Source of the DNA: JBAZUK01 sp041661445
Lineage (GTDB): Bacteria > Chlamydiota > Chlamydiia > Chlamydiales > SM23-39
DNA: 64,000 bases
Assembly: GCA_041661445.1 (NCBI GenBank)
Contig: JBAZUK010000001.1
Coordinates: 248,001 to 312,000 of the forward strand
Reading direction: 5' to 3'
A program made the position numbers and the translations under genes. Numbering within the stretch: position 1 is the stretch's first letter; every line of letters begins with the position of its first letter. Shown here in pieces: positions 15,034 through 24,141 of this stretch. The notes beneath the pieces were generated by a model. That model made no database searches. It was not told the DNA's origin and worked only from the letters and a program-made list of their open reading frames with translations.

Positions 15034-18000
15034 ATGGCTAGAAATAAAAAATCAATAGACGGTAATACAGCAGCGGCTCATATTGCATATGCTTTATCTG
15101 AAGTGTGCAGCATTTATCCAATTACTCCCTCGACTACTATGGCCGAACTTATAGATGAATGGGCCTCAAAAGATAAAAAAAATATTTTAGATAAAAAAGT
15201 CCAGGTCGTAGAAATGCAATCAGAGGCCGGAGCAGCGGGTGCCTTGCACGGTATTTTATCAACAGGCGCTTTAGGATCTACTTTTACAGCCTCTCAAGGT
15301 CTTCTACTTATGATCCCCAATATGTATAAAATAGCGGGGGAGTTACTGCCATGCGTGATACACGTTACAGCAAGAGCCTTAGCTTCTCAAGGTCTTTCAA
15401 TTTTTGGGGACCATCAAGATGTTATGGCAACCAGGGCCAGCGGTTTTTGCATGCTCTGTTCATCATCGGTTCAAGAGGTCATGGATCTTGCTTTAGTTGC
15501 GCATTTGTCTGCCAATAAGGCATCCCTGCCTTTTTTACATTTTTTTGATGGATTTAGAACATCGCATGAAATACAGAAGATAGATCTAATTGATTATGAA
15601 GATATAAAAAAAATTGTAGATTATGAAGCGATAGAAAATTTTAGAAAAAGAGCTTTAAATCCCCATAAGCCATACATCAAGGGAACTGCGCAGAATCCTG
15701 ATATTTATTTTCAGGAATTAGAAGCTCTAAATCCTTATTATTTAAAAGTGCCTTCAATAGTTGAAGAGCAGATGGATAAAGTTTATTCAATCACCAACAG
15801 AAGATACAATCTTTTTGATTATGTGGGAGATCCTCAAGCAGAAAGAATAATTGTTGTAATGGGGTCAGCTGCTGAAACTATAGAAGAGAGTATTGGTTAT
15901 TTAAATAACAAAGGCGAAAAAGTAGGTCTTGTTAAAGTCAGGCTTTATAGACCATTTTCAAAAGAACACTTTTTAAAAACTGTTCCAGAAACTGTAAAGA
16001 AAATTGCTGTCCTTGACAGAACAAAAGAGAATGGATCGATCGGTGAGCCTCTTTATCTTGATGTTTGTTCGTGTTTTAAAGGAAGTGATAAAATAATTGT
16101 CGGAGGAAGATTCGGACTTGGTTCTAAAGAATTTACTCCATCATGTGCAAAAGCTGTTTATGACAACTTAAATAAAAAAGTTCCTAAGAACAATTTTACA
16201 GTCGGTATTGTAGACGATTTAACTCACACTTCGCTAGATGTTGAAAAAGAAATTATCACTGAACATAAAGATACTATCCGCTGTAAATTCTGGGGAGTTG
16301 GAGGAGATGGAACTATTGGGGCCAATAAAGATGCTATTAAAATTATCGGGGATAATACTGACAAATATGTACAAGGTTATTTTGCATATGATTCTAAAAA
16401 AACATCAGGTCTTACTATCTCACATTTGCGTTTCGGCAGCTCTCCTATTAAATCCACCTATCAGATAATTGAAGCTGATTATATTGCCTGTCACCATCCT
16501 TCATATATTTATAAATACGATGTTTTGAAAGGAATTAAAAATGGAGGAACATTTGTATTAAATTGTCCTTTTACAATAGATGAATTAGAAGAAAAGCTTC
16601 CCGCTGAGATGAAAAGGGAAATAGCTCAAAAGAATATAAGGTTTTACATAATACATGCTCATGAGATTGCAGAAAAATTAGGTCTTGGCATGAGAATAAA
16701 TATGATAATGCAGACAGTTTTTTTCAAGCTGGCCAATATATTACCAATAGAAGCGGCAATAAAATTATTAAAAGAAGCTATTGAAAAAAGTTACGGTAAA
16801 AAGGGTCAGAGCGTCGTTAATATGAATAAAGATGCGGTTGATTCAGCATTAAATAATTTGATCGAAGTTAAATATTCTCCAACATGGAAGGATGCTGCTT
16901 TAAAAGAAAAACAGATAGACCTTTCCAAACCGGAATTTATTAGAAAAATTGCGGATGTTATGAATGTTCAGGAAGGAGATAGTATTCCAGTTAGTTCATT
17001 TACTCCCGGAGGATCTTTTCCTTTGGGCAGTGCTGCTTATGAAAAAAGAGGTCTTGCGACACATGTTTCCACCTGGCTTGAAGACAAATGCATCCAATGC
17101 AATCAATGTTCTTTTGTTTGTCCGCATGCGGCGATCAGACCGTTTTTACTAACAAAAGAAGAAGTTGATAATGCTCCTCTTGGCTTAAAAGTAATTAAAC
17201 CTTTAGGCAAGGGAATGGAAAATCTATTTTTTTGTATAGCTATTACACCTTATGACTGCACAGGATGTGAAAATTGTGTAAATGTCTGTCCTTCACCAAA
17301 AGGTAAAGCTTTGGCAATGAAACCCTTTGATGATGTTAAGGATAATATGTCAAAGATCTGGGATTATCTGATTAAACTGCCTGAAAGAACGGGAGAGATG
17401 AGTAAATTCACTTTAAAAGGTTCTCAGTTTAAGAAACCTCTTTTTGAATTTTCCGGAGCCTGCGCAGGTTGTGGAGAAACCCCTTATGTAAAAATTTTAA
17501 CACAGCTTTTTGGTGACAGGATGATTGTTGCCAATGCAACTGGCTGTTCATCGATCTGGGGAGCTTCAGTTCCTTCTTTTCCATATACTACAAATCAAAA
17601 AGGATATGGTCCTGCATGGGCCAATTCGTTGTTTGAAGACAATGCTGAATTTGGATTTGGTATGTACTTGGGTCAGAACTATAGAAGAGAAAAATTAAGG
17701 TCTTATGTTGAAAAAGCTATCGATGATGATATTGAAGCTAGTCTCAAAGACTTGTTTAAAACATGGCTTGAAAATTTCAATGAAGGTGAAAAAACACAAG
17801 AGCTTTTTGAATCTATAAAACCTATATTGGAAAAGGAAAAAGACAAATCTCCAAACCTCAGCTACATATACAATTCTCAGGATTTGCTTGTAAAGTCTTC
17901 AATCTGGATTGTCGGCGGCGATGGATGGGCATATGACATAGGTTTTGGCGGTTTAGATCATGTTATTGCTATGAACCAGGATGTAAATATATTGGTGTTG

Positions 18001-18546
18001 GATACAGAATTTTATTCTAATACCGGAATGCAGTCATCCAAATCAACTCCTCTTGGAGCTATTGCTAAATTTGCAGCAACTGGCAAAAGGACCCAGAAAA
18101 AAGATTTGGGCTTGATGGCGATGTCTTATGGCAACACTTATGTTGCATCCATCTCAATGGGAGCCGATAAAATTGGCGCTTTAAGAGCTTTTAAGGAAGC
18201 AGAAAGTCACAAGGGACCTTCTATAATAATTGCTTATGCATCCTGCATAGGACATGGACTAAAATGTGGCATGAGCGGATCTCAGAAGGAAGAGGAAGAA
18301 GCTGTTAAATCAGGATATTGGATTAATTATCGATTCGATCCAAGGCTGAAAGAAGAAAACAAAAATCCTTTTATTTTAGATTCAAAAGAGCCGAGCATGG
18401 ATTTAGAGAAATTTTTAGAAAATCAAGTTAGATATGATTATCTAAAAAAAATAGATCCTGAGGCTTCAAAAATTTTAGGTGAAGAATTAAAGAAAAACTT
18501 AAAAAATAAATTAAAGTTTTATCAAAGAATGGCTTTGGATAATTAA
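15034..18546 (+). CDS. nifJ: Pyruvate:ferredoxin (flavodoxin) oxidoreductase
   Basis: 1170 residues, the normal length of the single-chain enzyme, with a strong AAGGAG site. It converts pyruvate and CoA to acetyl-CoA and CO2 and passes two electrons to ferredoxin or flavodoxin. Domains in order: pyrimidine-binding domain I (VCSIYPITPSTTMAELIDEW), gamma domain (about 420-600), two 4Fe-4S sites (CIQCNQCSFVCPHAA from about 685; CTGCENCVNVCP from about 742), and the TPP domain with CAGCGETPYVK (about 808), NATGCSSIWG and GGDGWAYDIGFGG (about 961). All cluster cysteines are present, so it should be active. The enzyme is oxygen-sensitive and absent from pathogenic Chlamydia, which use pyruvate dehydrogenase. 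Confidence 0.96.
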   Translation: MARNKKSIDGNTAAAHIAYALSEVCSIYPITPSTTMAELIDEWASKDKKNILDKKVQVVEMQSEAGAAGALHGILSTGALGSTFTASQGLLLMIPNMYKIAGELLPCVIHVTARALASQGLSIFGDHQDVMATRASGFCMLCSSSVQEVMDLALVAHLSANKASLPFLHFFDGFRTSHEIQKIDLIDYEDIKKIVDYEAIENFRKRALNPHKPYIKGTAQNPDIYFQELEALNPYYLKVPSIVEEQMDKVYSITNRRYNLFDYVGDPQAERIIVVMGSAAETIEESIGYLNNKGEKVGLVKVRLYRPFSKEHFLKTVPETVKKIAVLDRTKENGSIGEPLYLDVCSCFKGSDKIIVGGRFGLGSKEFTPSCAKAVYDNLNKKVPKNNFTVGIVDDLTHTSLDVEKEIITEHKDTIRCKFWGVGGDGTIGANKDAIKIIGDNTDKYVQGYFAYDSKKTSGLTISHLRFGSSPIKSTYQIIEADYIACHHPSYIYKYDVLKGIKNGGTFVLNCPFTIDELEEKLPAEMKREIAQKNIRFYIIHAHEIAEKLGLGMRINMIMQTVFFKLANILPIEAAIKLLKEAIEKSYGKKGQSVVNMNKDAVDSALNNLIEVKYSPTWKDAALKEKQIDLSKPEFIRKIADVMNVQEGDSIPVSSFTPGGSFPLGSAAYEKRGLATHVSTWLEDKCIQCNQCSFVCPHAAIRPFLLTKEEVDNAPLGLKVIKPLGKGMENLFFCIAITPYDCTGCENCVNVCPSPKGKALAMKPFDDVKDNMSKIWDYLIKLPERTGEMSKFTLKGSQFKKPLFEFSGACAGCGETPYVKILTQLFGDRMIVANATGCSSIWGASVPSFPYTTNQKGYGPAWANSLFEDNAEFGFGMYLGQNYRREKLRSYVEKAIDDDIEASLKDLFKTWLENFNEGEKTQELFESIKPILEKEKDKSPNLSYIYNSQDLLVKSSIWIVGGDGWAYDIGFGGLDHVIAMNQDVNILVLDTEFYSNTGMQSSKSTPLGAIAKFAATGKRTQKKDLGLMAMSYGNTYVASISMGADKIGALRAFKEAESHKGPSIIIAYASCIGHGLKCGMSGSQKEEEEAVKSGYWINYRFDPRLKEENKNPFILDSKEPSMDLEKFLENQVRYDYLKKIDPEASKILGEELKKNLKNKLKFYQRMALDN

Positions 18547-18863
18547 AGAATTTAATTTACATTTTATGAGATTCTTTTTTTGAAAAATAAGGAAAAATCT
18601 TCTACCAATCTTCTACCAATATCTACCAATTTGGTAATTAGAAAATTTATATTTTAAGATCCCAAAAATGTAATCAGCTAATAATAAATGAATTGTAATT
18701 TTTTTATCGATTGATTTGGCTGGTATCATCCAGCATAAAAAGAAAAATTGATGTTTTTTAGGTTTCTATAGAAATTAAAAATTGGCAGTGTTGCAAATAT
18801 AAAAAAGATATTTTATTAATTTTTTGTGAAATAGGAAATATTAAAATCAAAAAATAAAGTTGT
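18547..18863. other. Intergenic region with a short triple repeat
   Basis: 317 AT-rich bases between the convergent nifJ and ATP/ADP-carrier genes. TCTACCAAT occurs three times (18601-18609, 18612-18620, 18622-18630); the third runs into the small palindrome ACCAATTTGGT (18625-18635). A weak hairpin GCTGG/CCAGC lies near 18719-18735. No credible open frame or RNA gene seen. Confidence 0.6.
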
Positions 18864-20417
18864 TTAAGAATAAGTAGTTTCTGTTTCCAGCTTTTCTTCT
18901 TTAACATTTGCTTTTTCTTCAAAGGTTTTAGAAACTCTGTTTATTGCCATTATCCAAACAGGAACAGTTAAAATGAATATGACAAAGATATATGGAGATG
19001 CACCTATAGGAGATGCAAAAACCATAAGCAGTATCTGCATCATCAAGGAGCTGCCGGATTTTCCCAGTCTAGATCCAATTCCATCAATTACAGATTTGCC
19101 TTTTAGCTTTTCTTGAGGAGTAAGAGGAATAAAGGCCATTTCTTTTGTATCATCAAATATTGTATATTTCAAAGCCCTTGAAAAAATATTTTGAAGAGAT
19201 CCGAAAAATACGGCTAAGGCAAGTGGAGAGATTCCAAGAAAAGTTATTGCAAGATTAGAGCTTAAAGAATGATTTTTTAAAAAAAGAAAGTAGAAAAAGC
19301 CAAGTCCCGTTAGAAGCAGAACAATTGGTGTAACCATTGCAGTGAATTTCCATCCAAGTCTTCTTATTAAATTTCCTGATATGAAAAAGGATGAAGTTGC
19401 GGCGATGATTCCGGTTAGATAAGTAATTTTGCTCGTGTAAGCAGTATATTCAGAAGAAGTTGGATAAAGTTCTTTCATTTGAGATTTCCATAATACTTCC
19501 GAGAAATTTATTAAGATGTTATAACATAAAACTATCAAGGCAATGTATAAAACATATTTTGATTTAAATGCATACATTACACTTTCTCTAAAAGATATTT
19601 TTTGTTTTCCCTTATTCTGAATATCGCTGCCCATTAAATATCTTTGTGGATAAATAGCTACGTGCATGTATCTGTATAAACCCATTATTAAAATTCCGCA
19701 TACAAGGATGACTGAAATGAAAATGAATAAAGTTTGATCCCAAACAGTATGACAGCCGAAGAATTTTCCGATTCCAGTTACAGCTCCCTGATTAGATAAC
19801 GCTTTATTTGCTAAATATTCACCTAAAAGTCCTGACACTATTCCGGCGAAGTTTCTAGAAGTCCCAAAAAAGGCATAATATCTTTTAGCCTCATTAATCG
19901 AGAGTACGTCAACAACAAAAATCCAAAGAAGAAGGGATAACATAATTGTAGACCAGGCTTCAGCCATAATATAAAAAAGTGAAAAATGCCAGTACCTGAC
20001 TATTGCAATCATTCCCTTGAATCCATGGGGCATATGTAATGAGAGATAATCTGACATTGAATCTAATTGATATAAACCCGCATTAGGATTTAGAACAAAT
20101 ATGAAAATTGCAAAAAACACCAGAAATATGCTTATCATCACATAAAATATTTTTTCCCGATTAAATTTAGAGGATAGCTTTGTGAATAAGAACGTTAGAA
20201 GTATCGCCGATGGTAAAATTGCCCAAACTTTTAAAAATGGAATTACTTCTGCACCAGAATTTGGCGCTGTGATGATCAGGGTATCTTTTAATATTTTTAA
20301 AATGTGATAATTGAAAGAAATTAAAAAGAAAAGAAGCAACATTGGCACAAATTTTGATAGTTCATGCCGATGTATGGGCCATAAAAACGATCTTAGTTTG
20401 CTAAAACGATCGTCCAT
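18864..20417 (-). CDS. ATP/ADP (nucleotide) translocase, NTT family
   Basis: 517 residues with about 11-12 hydrophobic segments. The N-terminal pattern FLWPIHRHELSKFVPMLLLFFLISFNYHILKILKDTLIITAPNSGAE (positions 13-59) is the hallmark of the chlamydial/rickettsial/plastid nucleotide transporter family, and DTKEMAFIPL with KGKSVIDGIGSRLGKSG is its conserved C-terminal block. Family members exchange host ATP for bacterial ADP or import other nucleotides; which one cannot be told from sequence by eye. It is strong evidence for an obligate intracellular life style. Single-gene unit on the minus strand. Confidence 0.93.
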   Translation of the reverse strand: MDDRFSKLRSFLWPIHRHELSKFVPMLLLFFLISFNYHILKILKDTLIITAPNSGAEVIPFLKVWAILPSAILLTFLFTKLSSKFNREKIFYVMISIFLVFFAIFIFVLNPNAGLYQLDSMSDYLSLHMPHGFKGMIAIVRYWHFSLFYIMAEAWSTIMLSLLLWIFVVDVLSINEAKRYYAFFGTSRNFAGIVSGLLGEYLANKALSNQGAVTGIGKFFGCHTVWDQTLFIFISVILVCGILIMGLYRYMHVAIYPQRYLMGSDIQNKGKQKISFRESVMYAFKSKYVLYIALIVLCYNILINFSEVLWKSQMKELYPTSSEYTAYTSKITYLTGIIAATSSFFISGNLIRRLGWKFTAMVTPIVLLLTGLGFFYFLFLKNHSLSSNLAITFLGISPLALAVFFGSLQNIFSRALKYTIFDDTKEMAFIPLTPQEKLKGKSVIDGIGSRLGKSGSSLMMQILLMVFASPIGASPYIFVIFILTVPVWIMAINRVSKTFEEKANVKEEKLETETTYS

Positions 20418-20665
20418 TTTGCCCCACTTTTTAATATGTTAGACCAAAATTCGGGTTTAATAAAGGCTCCTTCAGAAATGAATTGCTTTTTTTTTCCCGA
20501 CTCCAAATATATCGTTTCTTGAATTATATGTCATTATAAAAATTTATTTTAAAATTAAAAAAAATAGTTTGTTGATTGATAATTACGAAAAAAAATAAAT
20601 ATTTGCTTAATAGTTCTACATAATTTTATTTTTTTAGATTTCAGCAAAAGCGGAAGGTTAAAAAA

Positions 20666-22525
20666 TTATTCTAAAATAGAGTCAAGTGAGTATTGGAGTT
20701 CATTTTCGATATTTCTTTCATCTATATTTATTGTTTCATCTATCCTGAAAACTAAATTTTTTTTAGATATAAATTTACCTTTTAGCTGTGATGAGTCTTT
20801 TATGATTATTAATTCATTGGGCGTGAGGGCGCCGTTTTGATTTACAGAAATTATGAAAGGATTGTGATTTTTGTCAAAAATGGACCTTCCATCAAAAATA
20901 TCATTAAAATTTTTATCCGGTATTAATTGTGAAAGTATAGTAGGAAAGATATCGATATGGGAGGAAATATCAAATCTTTTTTCATTTTGGTTAAGCAGTT
21001 TAAAAATTATTGGAACCTGGATCTGGTAATTATTTAAATGCGATGAATGGAATAAAGAACCGTCTTCAAAAAATTCTTCTCCATGATCTCCGGTAAAAAC
21101 TATTATGCTGTCATCATATAAATTATTTGTTTTCAAAAAGGTTAAGAATTTTCCAAAAAGATGATCGATAAAGTTAATTGAATTTTTATATCTATTCTTA
21201 ACAAGCTGCAGCTTCGTTTTATCCTGAGATAAAGTTATATAATTTATTTTGTCGCTGTAAGGAGAAAATTTTGCTTCAAAGTCTTTTGGCCAGCTGTACT
21301 CAGAATGGGTCGAATCTAAGAATGTAATAAAGACATTTGACTGCTTATCTTTGGTTTCAAGTATTTTTTTTGTAAGATTATCGATTACGATATTATCTCT
21401 GGTTGATGGATCGGATGAAATTAAAGAAAAGTCATTATAGCTATTAGCAAGAGAGTTATTCTCACCGAAAATGAGGTTATTCATATGAAAATAAGACATT
21501 TCCGCAGAGGTAAAAACATTAATTTTATAATCTAATTTTTTTAAAATGTTTAATGGGAGAGAGCCATGTTTTGAATTTTTATTGTTTTCTGACCAAAAAA
21601 TTGGATGTTTTGAATGAAATATTGAATACCAAGAAATCTGTGAGGCATTCGCTGCTGAATATGATTTATTAAAGGATATATTTTGTTTTTCAAAGTCATA
21701 AATATTTGAAGCAATTTCTTTAGTGATAAAATCTTTTCTTAAGGTTTCTACAATAAATATATATATATTAGGTCTTTTCACATGTTCAAAATTTATTTTG
21801 TTAATTTTATCCAGAAGAGAATTTTCGCTTTTTAAAATTTTTATGTTTTTTGCCAGTACTATTTCTTTTTTTAAACTCGGTAAAAATGAATAGAATAAAG
21901 GAAGCTTTTGTTCATTTTTATAAATATATCTTAGGTTTTTTAAATTTGTTTCTTTACAGAACAACCCGAGACTTATCTGGAAAATCAAAAGAATAATTAT
22001 ACTAATTAAGAGATGTTTTAAAGATAGAGAAAGGGGTTTTTTTTGACTTAATTTCTTTGTATAACGATACAATAATACGCCTGTGAAAGGAATGGTTAGT
22101 AAGCCTATAAATACCAAAACAGACATCTGAAGGTTAAGATTTATCGCCCTAAAAGTAATTAAAATATTTTCTAAACCGCCTGATAAAAATATGTTTAAAC
22201 CGAATAAAATGTTTTTATCCATCAGTCCAATTATTATAAAATTTGCAAAATAGGAAATTAATAAAAAAAATATTAAACTTATGAAAACTTTTTTTAAAAA
22301 TTCAAATTTTATACAGCAATAAAAAGTCATGATAATTAATGTCAAAAAAAATGCTTGGATGAATGAATATATGCAAAAAGATATTGTGGCCCTGAAGGAA
22401 CTTAAGAAAGTGATGGATAATAAGAAAATCAAGAAAAAAATATAATTTACATTAAAATTATTATTGATTTTATCTATAAAATATTTTTTAGATTTAATAA
22501 AAAAGTTTTTGAAGTTTAATAACAT
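20666..22525 (-). CDS. Membrane sulfatase/phosphotransferase-like protein, copy 1
   Basis: 619 residues. Five hydrophobic segments fill the first ~195 residues; then an alkaline-phosphatase-superfamily domain begins at PNIYIFIVETLRKDF. Further marks are the nucleophile region ANASQISWYSIF, where Ser occupies the expected Thr/Ser site, and IIVFTGDHGEEFFEDGSLFHSSHL with the metal-binding DHG-E and H residues. Architecture matches YejM/PbgA, EptA-type phosphoethanolamine transferases and LtaS-like enzymes, which act on lipids or glycans at the outer face of the inner membrane. Substrate unknown. The second copy lies 1.6 kb away in the same orientation. Confidence 0.78.
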   Translation of the reverse strand: MLLNFKNFFIKSKKYFIDKINNNFNVNYIFFLIFLLSITFLSSFRATISFCIYSFIQAFFLTLIIMTFYCCIKFEFLKKVFISLIFFLLISYFANFIIIGLMDKNILFGLNIFLSGGLENILITFRAINLNLQMSVLVFIGLLTIPFTGVLLYRYTKKLSQKKPLSLSLKHLLISIIILLIFQISLGLFCKETNLKNLRYIYKNEQKLPLFYSFLPSLKKEIVLAKNIKILKSENSLLDKINKINFEHVKRPNIYIFIVETLRKDFITKEIASNIYDFEKQNISFNKSYSAANASQISWYSIFHSKHPIFWSENNKNSKHGSLPLNILKKLDYKINVFTSAEMSYFHMNNLIFGENNSLANSYNDFSLISSDPSTRDNIVIDNLTKKILETKDKQSNVFITFLDSTHSEYSWPKDFEAKFSPYSDKINYITLSQDKTKLQLVKNRYKNSINFIDHLFGKFLTFLKTNNLYDDSIIVFTGDHGEEFFEDGSLFHSSHLNNYQIQVPIIFKLLNQNEKRFDISSHIDIFPTILSQLIPDKNFNDIFDGRSIFDKNHNPFIISVNQNGALTPNELIIIKDSSQLKGKFISKKNLVFRIDETINIDERNIENELQYSLDSILE

Positions 22526-22644
22526 TAATTAACTAAGCTCTTTTAGATTTATGTTATTTGTTTTTTTTGTTTTTTACAATACTTCAATATGTTAAGATAT
22601 TATTATAAACTGTTATAATCTATTTTGATAAAGGTTTGACTTTC

Positions 22645-24141
22645 ATGAAAAATAAAATATTAAAAGTTATTTCAATTTTCTTTCTTTTTGTTTCGACAAT
22701 CTGTTTTGCTAGTCCGACAAACTTAAAAAATCAAGAAGTTGTAACTGAAAAAATTTATAATACAGTTATTTTAGGCGGCGGCGTTGGAGCCTTGACTTCT
22801 GGAATATATCTTGCAAGGGCGGGATATGAGCCTCTTATAATCGAAGGCAAGGTGCCTGGCGGTCTTATAACTCAATCCCACATGGTTGAAAACTGGCCTG
22901 GGGAATTTAAAATATCTGGATTGGATTTAAGCGAAAAAATTAAAGATCAGGCTGAGAAAAACGGATGTGTTTTTTTATCTAAAGAAGTAATAGATGTAGA
23001 TTTTTCTCAAAGACCTTTTGTGATAACACTGCAAGATATCAACGATAAAAAAATTCAAAAAATCAAGGCTAACTCCTGCATAGTTGCGATGGGGACATCT
23101 TCAAATTATTTAAATGTTGATGGAGAAAAAAAATACTGGGGAAAGGGTATATCGAATTGCGCAGTCTGCGATGGCTCTTTATATAAAAACAAAGATGTTG
23201 CGATTATTGGAGGCGGAGATAGCGCTATTGCTGAAGCAAACTATTTGTCCAATCTTGCTAAAAACGTTTATGTGATTGTAAGAAAAGATGTTCTAAAAGG
23301 AACAGATAGAGAAAAAATAAAAGAGTTCAAGGACAATGTTAAAGTATTGTTTAACTCCGAAGTTACATCGATCAAGGGAAATGAAAGTGTTACAGGGATA
23401 ACAGTTTTTGATAAAAAACACAATCAGAGCAAGAGGGTAGATGTTGATGGTGTTTTTTTGGCATTAGGCTCAAAACCTAATACCAATCTGTTTAGAAACA
23501 AATTGAAAATGGATGAAAACGGCTATGTTTTAGTTGACTCATCTCAGAAAACATCTGTTGATGGCGTATTTGCTTTAGGTGATATAGTAGACCCGATATT
23601 TAAACAGGCAATTACTGCAGCAGGAGATGGGGCAAAAGCGGCAATTTCATGTCAAAAAAATCTTGAAAGCAATTTTGTTAATCCTTCTCATTTTGTAGCT
23701 TTAGCGGATAAAAATGTTTTTGAGAAAGCTAGTGCTATGCAAGCTGATCATTCAGCAGCTGGTCAAAATGGAACAGTTATTGAAATAAATAACATGAAAC
23801 AGTTTGATGAAGAAATCTCATCTTCTAAAGTGCCTATAATAGTCGATTTTTATGCAACTTGGTGCGGACCTTGCAAAAAAATAGCTGCTGTCATCAAGAA
23901 CCATTCCAAAGTTTTAGATGAAAAAGTAAAAATCCTTAAAGTTAATGTTGATCAAAACGAAGGATTATCTTTGAAATATAAGATTAAATCTATGCCGACA
24001 GTAATAATTTTTGATAACAAGAAAACTGTTTTATCTAAGAAAATCGGGGTCGGAGAAATATCGGATGTTTTTGCGAACTTGGAGAATATGAAAGATCAAA
24101 ATGCTGCTGAGATAGAAACATATTTAAGAAATCTAAAATAG
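22645..24141 (+). CDS. Thioredoxin reductase-thioredoxin fusion with N-terminal signal peptide
   Basis: 498 residues from ATG 22645; an in-frame TTG lies 9 bases earlier. The reductase part has the FAD site ILGGGVGALTSGIYLARAG, redox CxxC in NCAVCDG (first Cys about 172), the NADPH motif GGGDSAIAEA and GVFALGDI. After a linker, a C-terminal thioredoxin domain has WCGPCKK (about 406-412) and cis-proline MPT. Such fusions are known, for example in Mycobacterium leprae. What is odd is the start: KNKILKVISIFFLFVSTICFA is a textbook signal peptide ahead of a further ~20 residues before the FAD fold. That predicts export or membrane anchoring, where NADPH is not expected. It ends one base before the end of the convergent sulfatase-like gene. 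Confidence 0.9.
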   Translation: MKNKILKVISIFFLFVSTICFASPTNLKNQEVVTEKIYNTVILGGGVGALTSGIYLARAGYEPLIIEGKVPGGLITQSHMVENWPGEFKISGLDLSEKIKDQAEKNGCVFLSKEVIDVDFSQRPFVITLQDINDKKIQKIKANSCIVAMGTSSNYLNVDGEKKYWGKGISNCAVCDGSLYKNKDVAIIGGGDSAIAEANYLSNLAKNVYVIVRKDVLKGTDREKIKEFKDNVKVLFNSEVTSIKGNESVTGITVFDKKHNQSKRVDVDGVFLALGSKPNTNLFRNKLKMDENGYVLVDSSQKTSVDGVFALGDIVDPIFKQAITAAGDGAKAAISCQKNLESNFVNPSHFVALADKNVFEKASAMQADHSAAGQNGTVIEINNMKQFDEEISSSKVPIIVDFYATWCGPCKKIAAVIKNHSKVLDEKVKILKVNVDQNEGLSLKYKIKSMPTVIIFDNKKTVLSKKIGVGEISDVFANLENMKDQNAAEIETYLRNLK

